From assembly GCA_030731695.1 (NCBI GenBank), contig JANQTK010000069.1, forward strand, positions 10,148-23,621: a DNA stretch of 13,474 nt, read 5' to 3'. The stretch's first letter is position 1. Every line of letters starts with the position of its first letter. Source of the stretch: Polaribacter sp. (GTDB taxonomy: Bacteria; Bacteroidota; Bacteroidia; Flavobacteriales; Flavobacteriaceae). The notes beneath the pieces are model-generated. The model was not told the DNA's origin, searched no databases, and saw only the letters and a program-made list of their open reading frames with translations. Of this stretch, positions 13,434 through 13,474 are shown piece by piece. Made by a program: the position numbers and the translations under genes.

Positions 13434-13474
13434 TCGAAGATATGAAATTATTGAATGTTACCAATAAATTTATA

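Overview
The window is AT-rich chromosomal DNA of a member of the Bacteroidota, most likely a marine or aquatic Flavobacteriaceae. The evidence is the codon usage, starts without Shine-Dalgarno sequences but with TAnnTTTG -7 promoter elements, a carotenoid trio of the flavobacterial myxol/saproxanthin type, and families typical of the phylum (SPFH protein with an Arc-like partner, TM2/DUF2752/DUF4870 membrane proteins). No rRNA, tRNA, CRISPR array, insertion sequence or phage gene is visible.

Layout. 1-969 (+): the 3' end of an unidentified gene, then an FkbM-type methyltransferase, probably the edge of a surface-polysaccharide locus. 1003-2136 (-): two exported thioredoxin-fold proteins in tandem, a TlpA/ResA-like lipoprotein and a peroxiredoxin-like CxxC protein. 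2301-5137 (+): a carotenoid operon encoding a CrtI/CrtD-type desaturase, a CruF-type 1,2-hydratase and a CrtA-type hydroxylase, which would modify the acyclic end of a monocyclic carotenoid. 5142-5924 (-): an exported S1/P1 zinc nuclease, convergent with the carotenoid genes. 6065-8741 (+): a probable five-gene unit of SPFH membrane protein, 52-residue DUF4177 protein, two-helix membrane protein with a possible PH-like tail, exported alpha/beta hydrolase, and a 55-residue Arc-like ribbon-helix-helix protein. 8765-10756 (-): a four-gene operon of TM2, DUF2752, DUF4870 and M48 metalloprotease, each start overlapping the previous stop. 11031-13388 (-): a bifunctional class A penicillin-binding protein.

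How the parts fit. Most genes act in the cell envelope: membrane pigment, membrane scaffold, periplasmic redox, protease, nuclease and peptidoglycan synthesis. The least explained parts are the SPFH-to-RHH operon, whose leader has five ATCA motifs spaced 8-11 bp and whose first intergenic gap has seven tandem copies of a 7-bp unit, and the TM2-DUF2752-DUF4870-M48 operon. The biological roles of both are inferred, not known. The carotenoid trio is best explained by existing knowledge, although automated annotation tends to mislabel two of its members.
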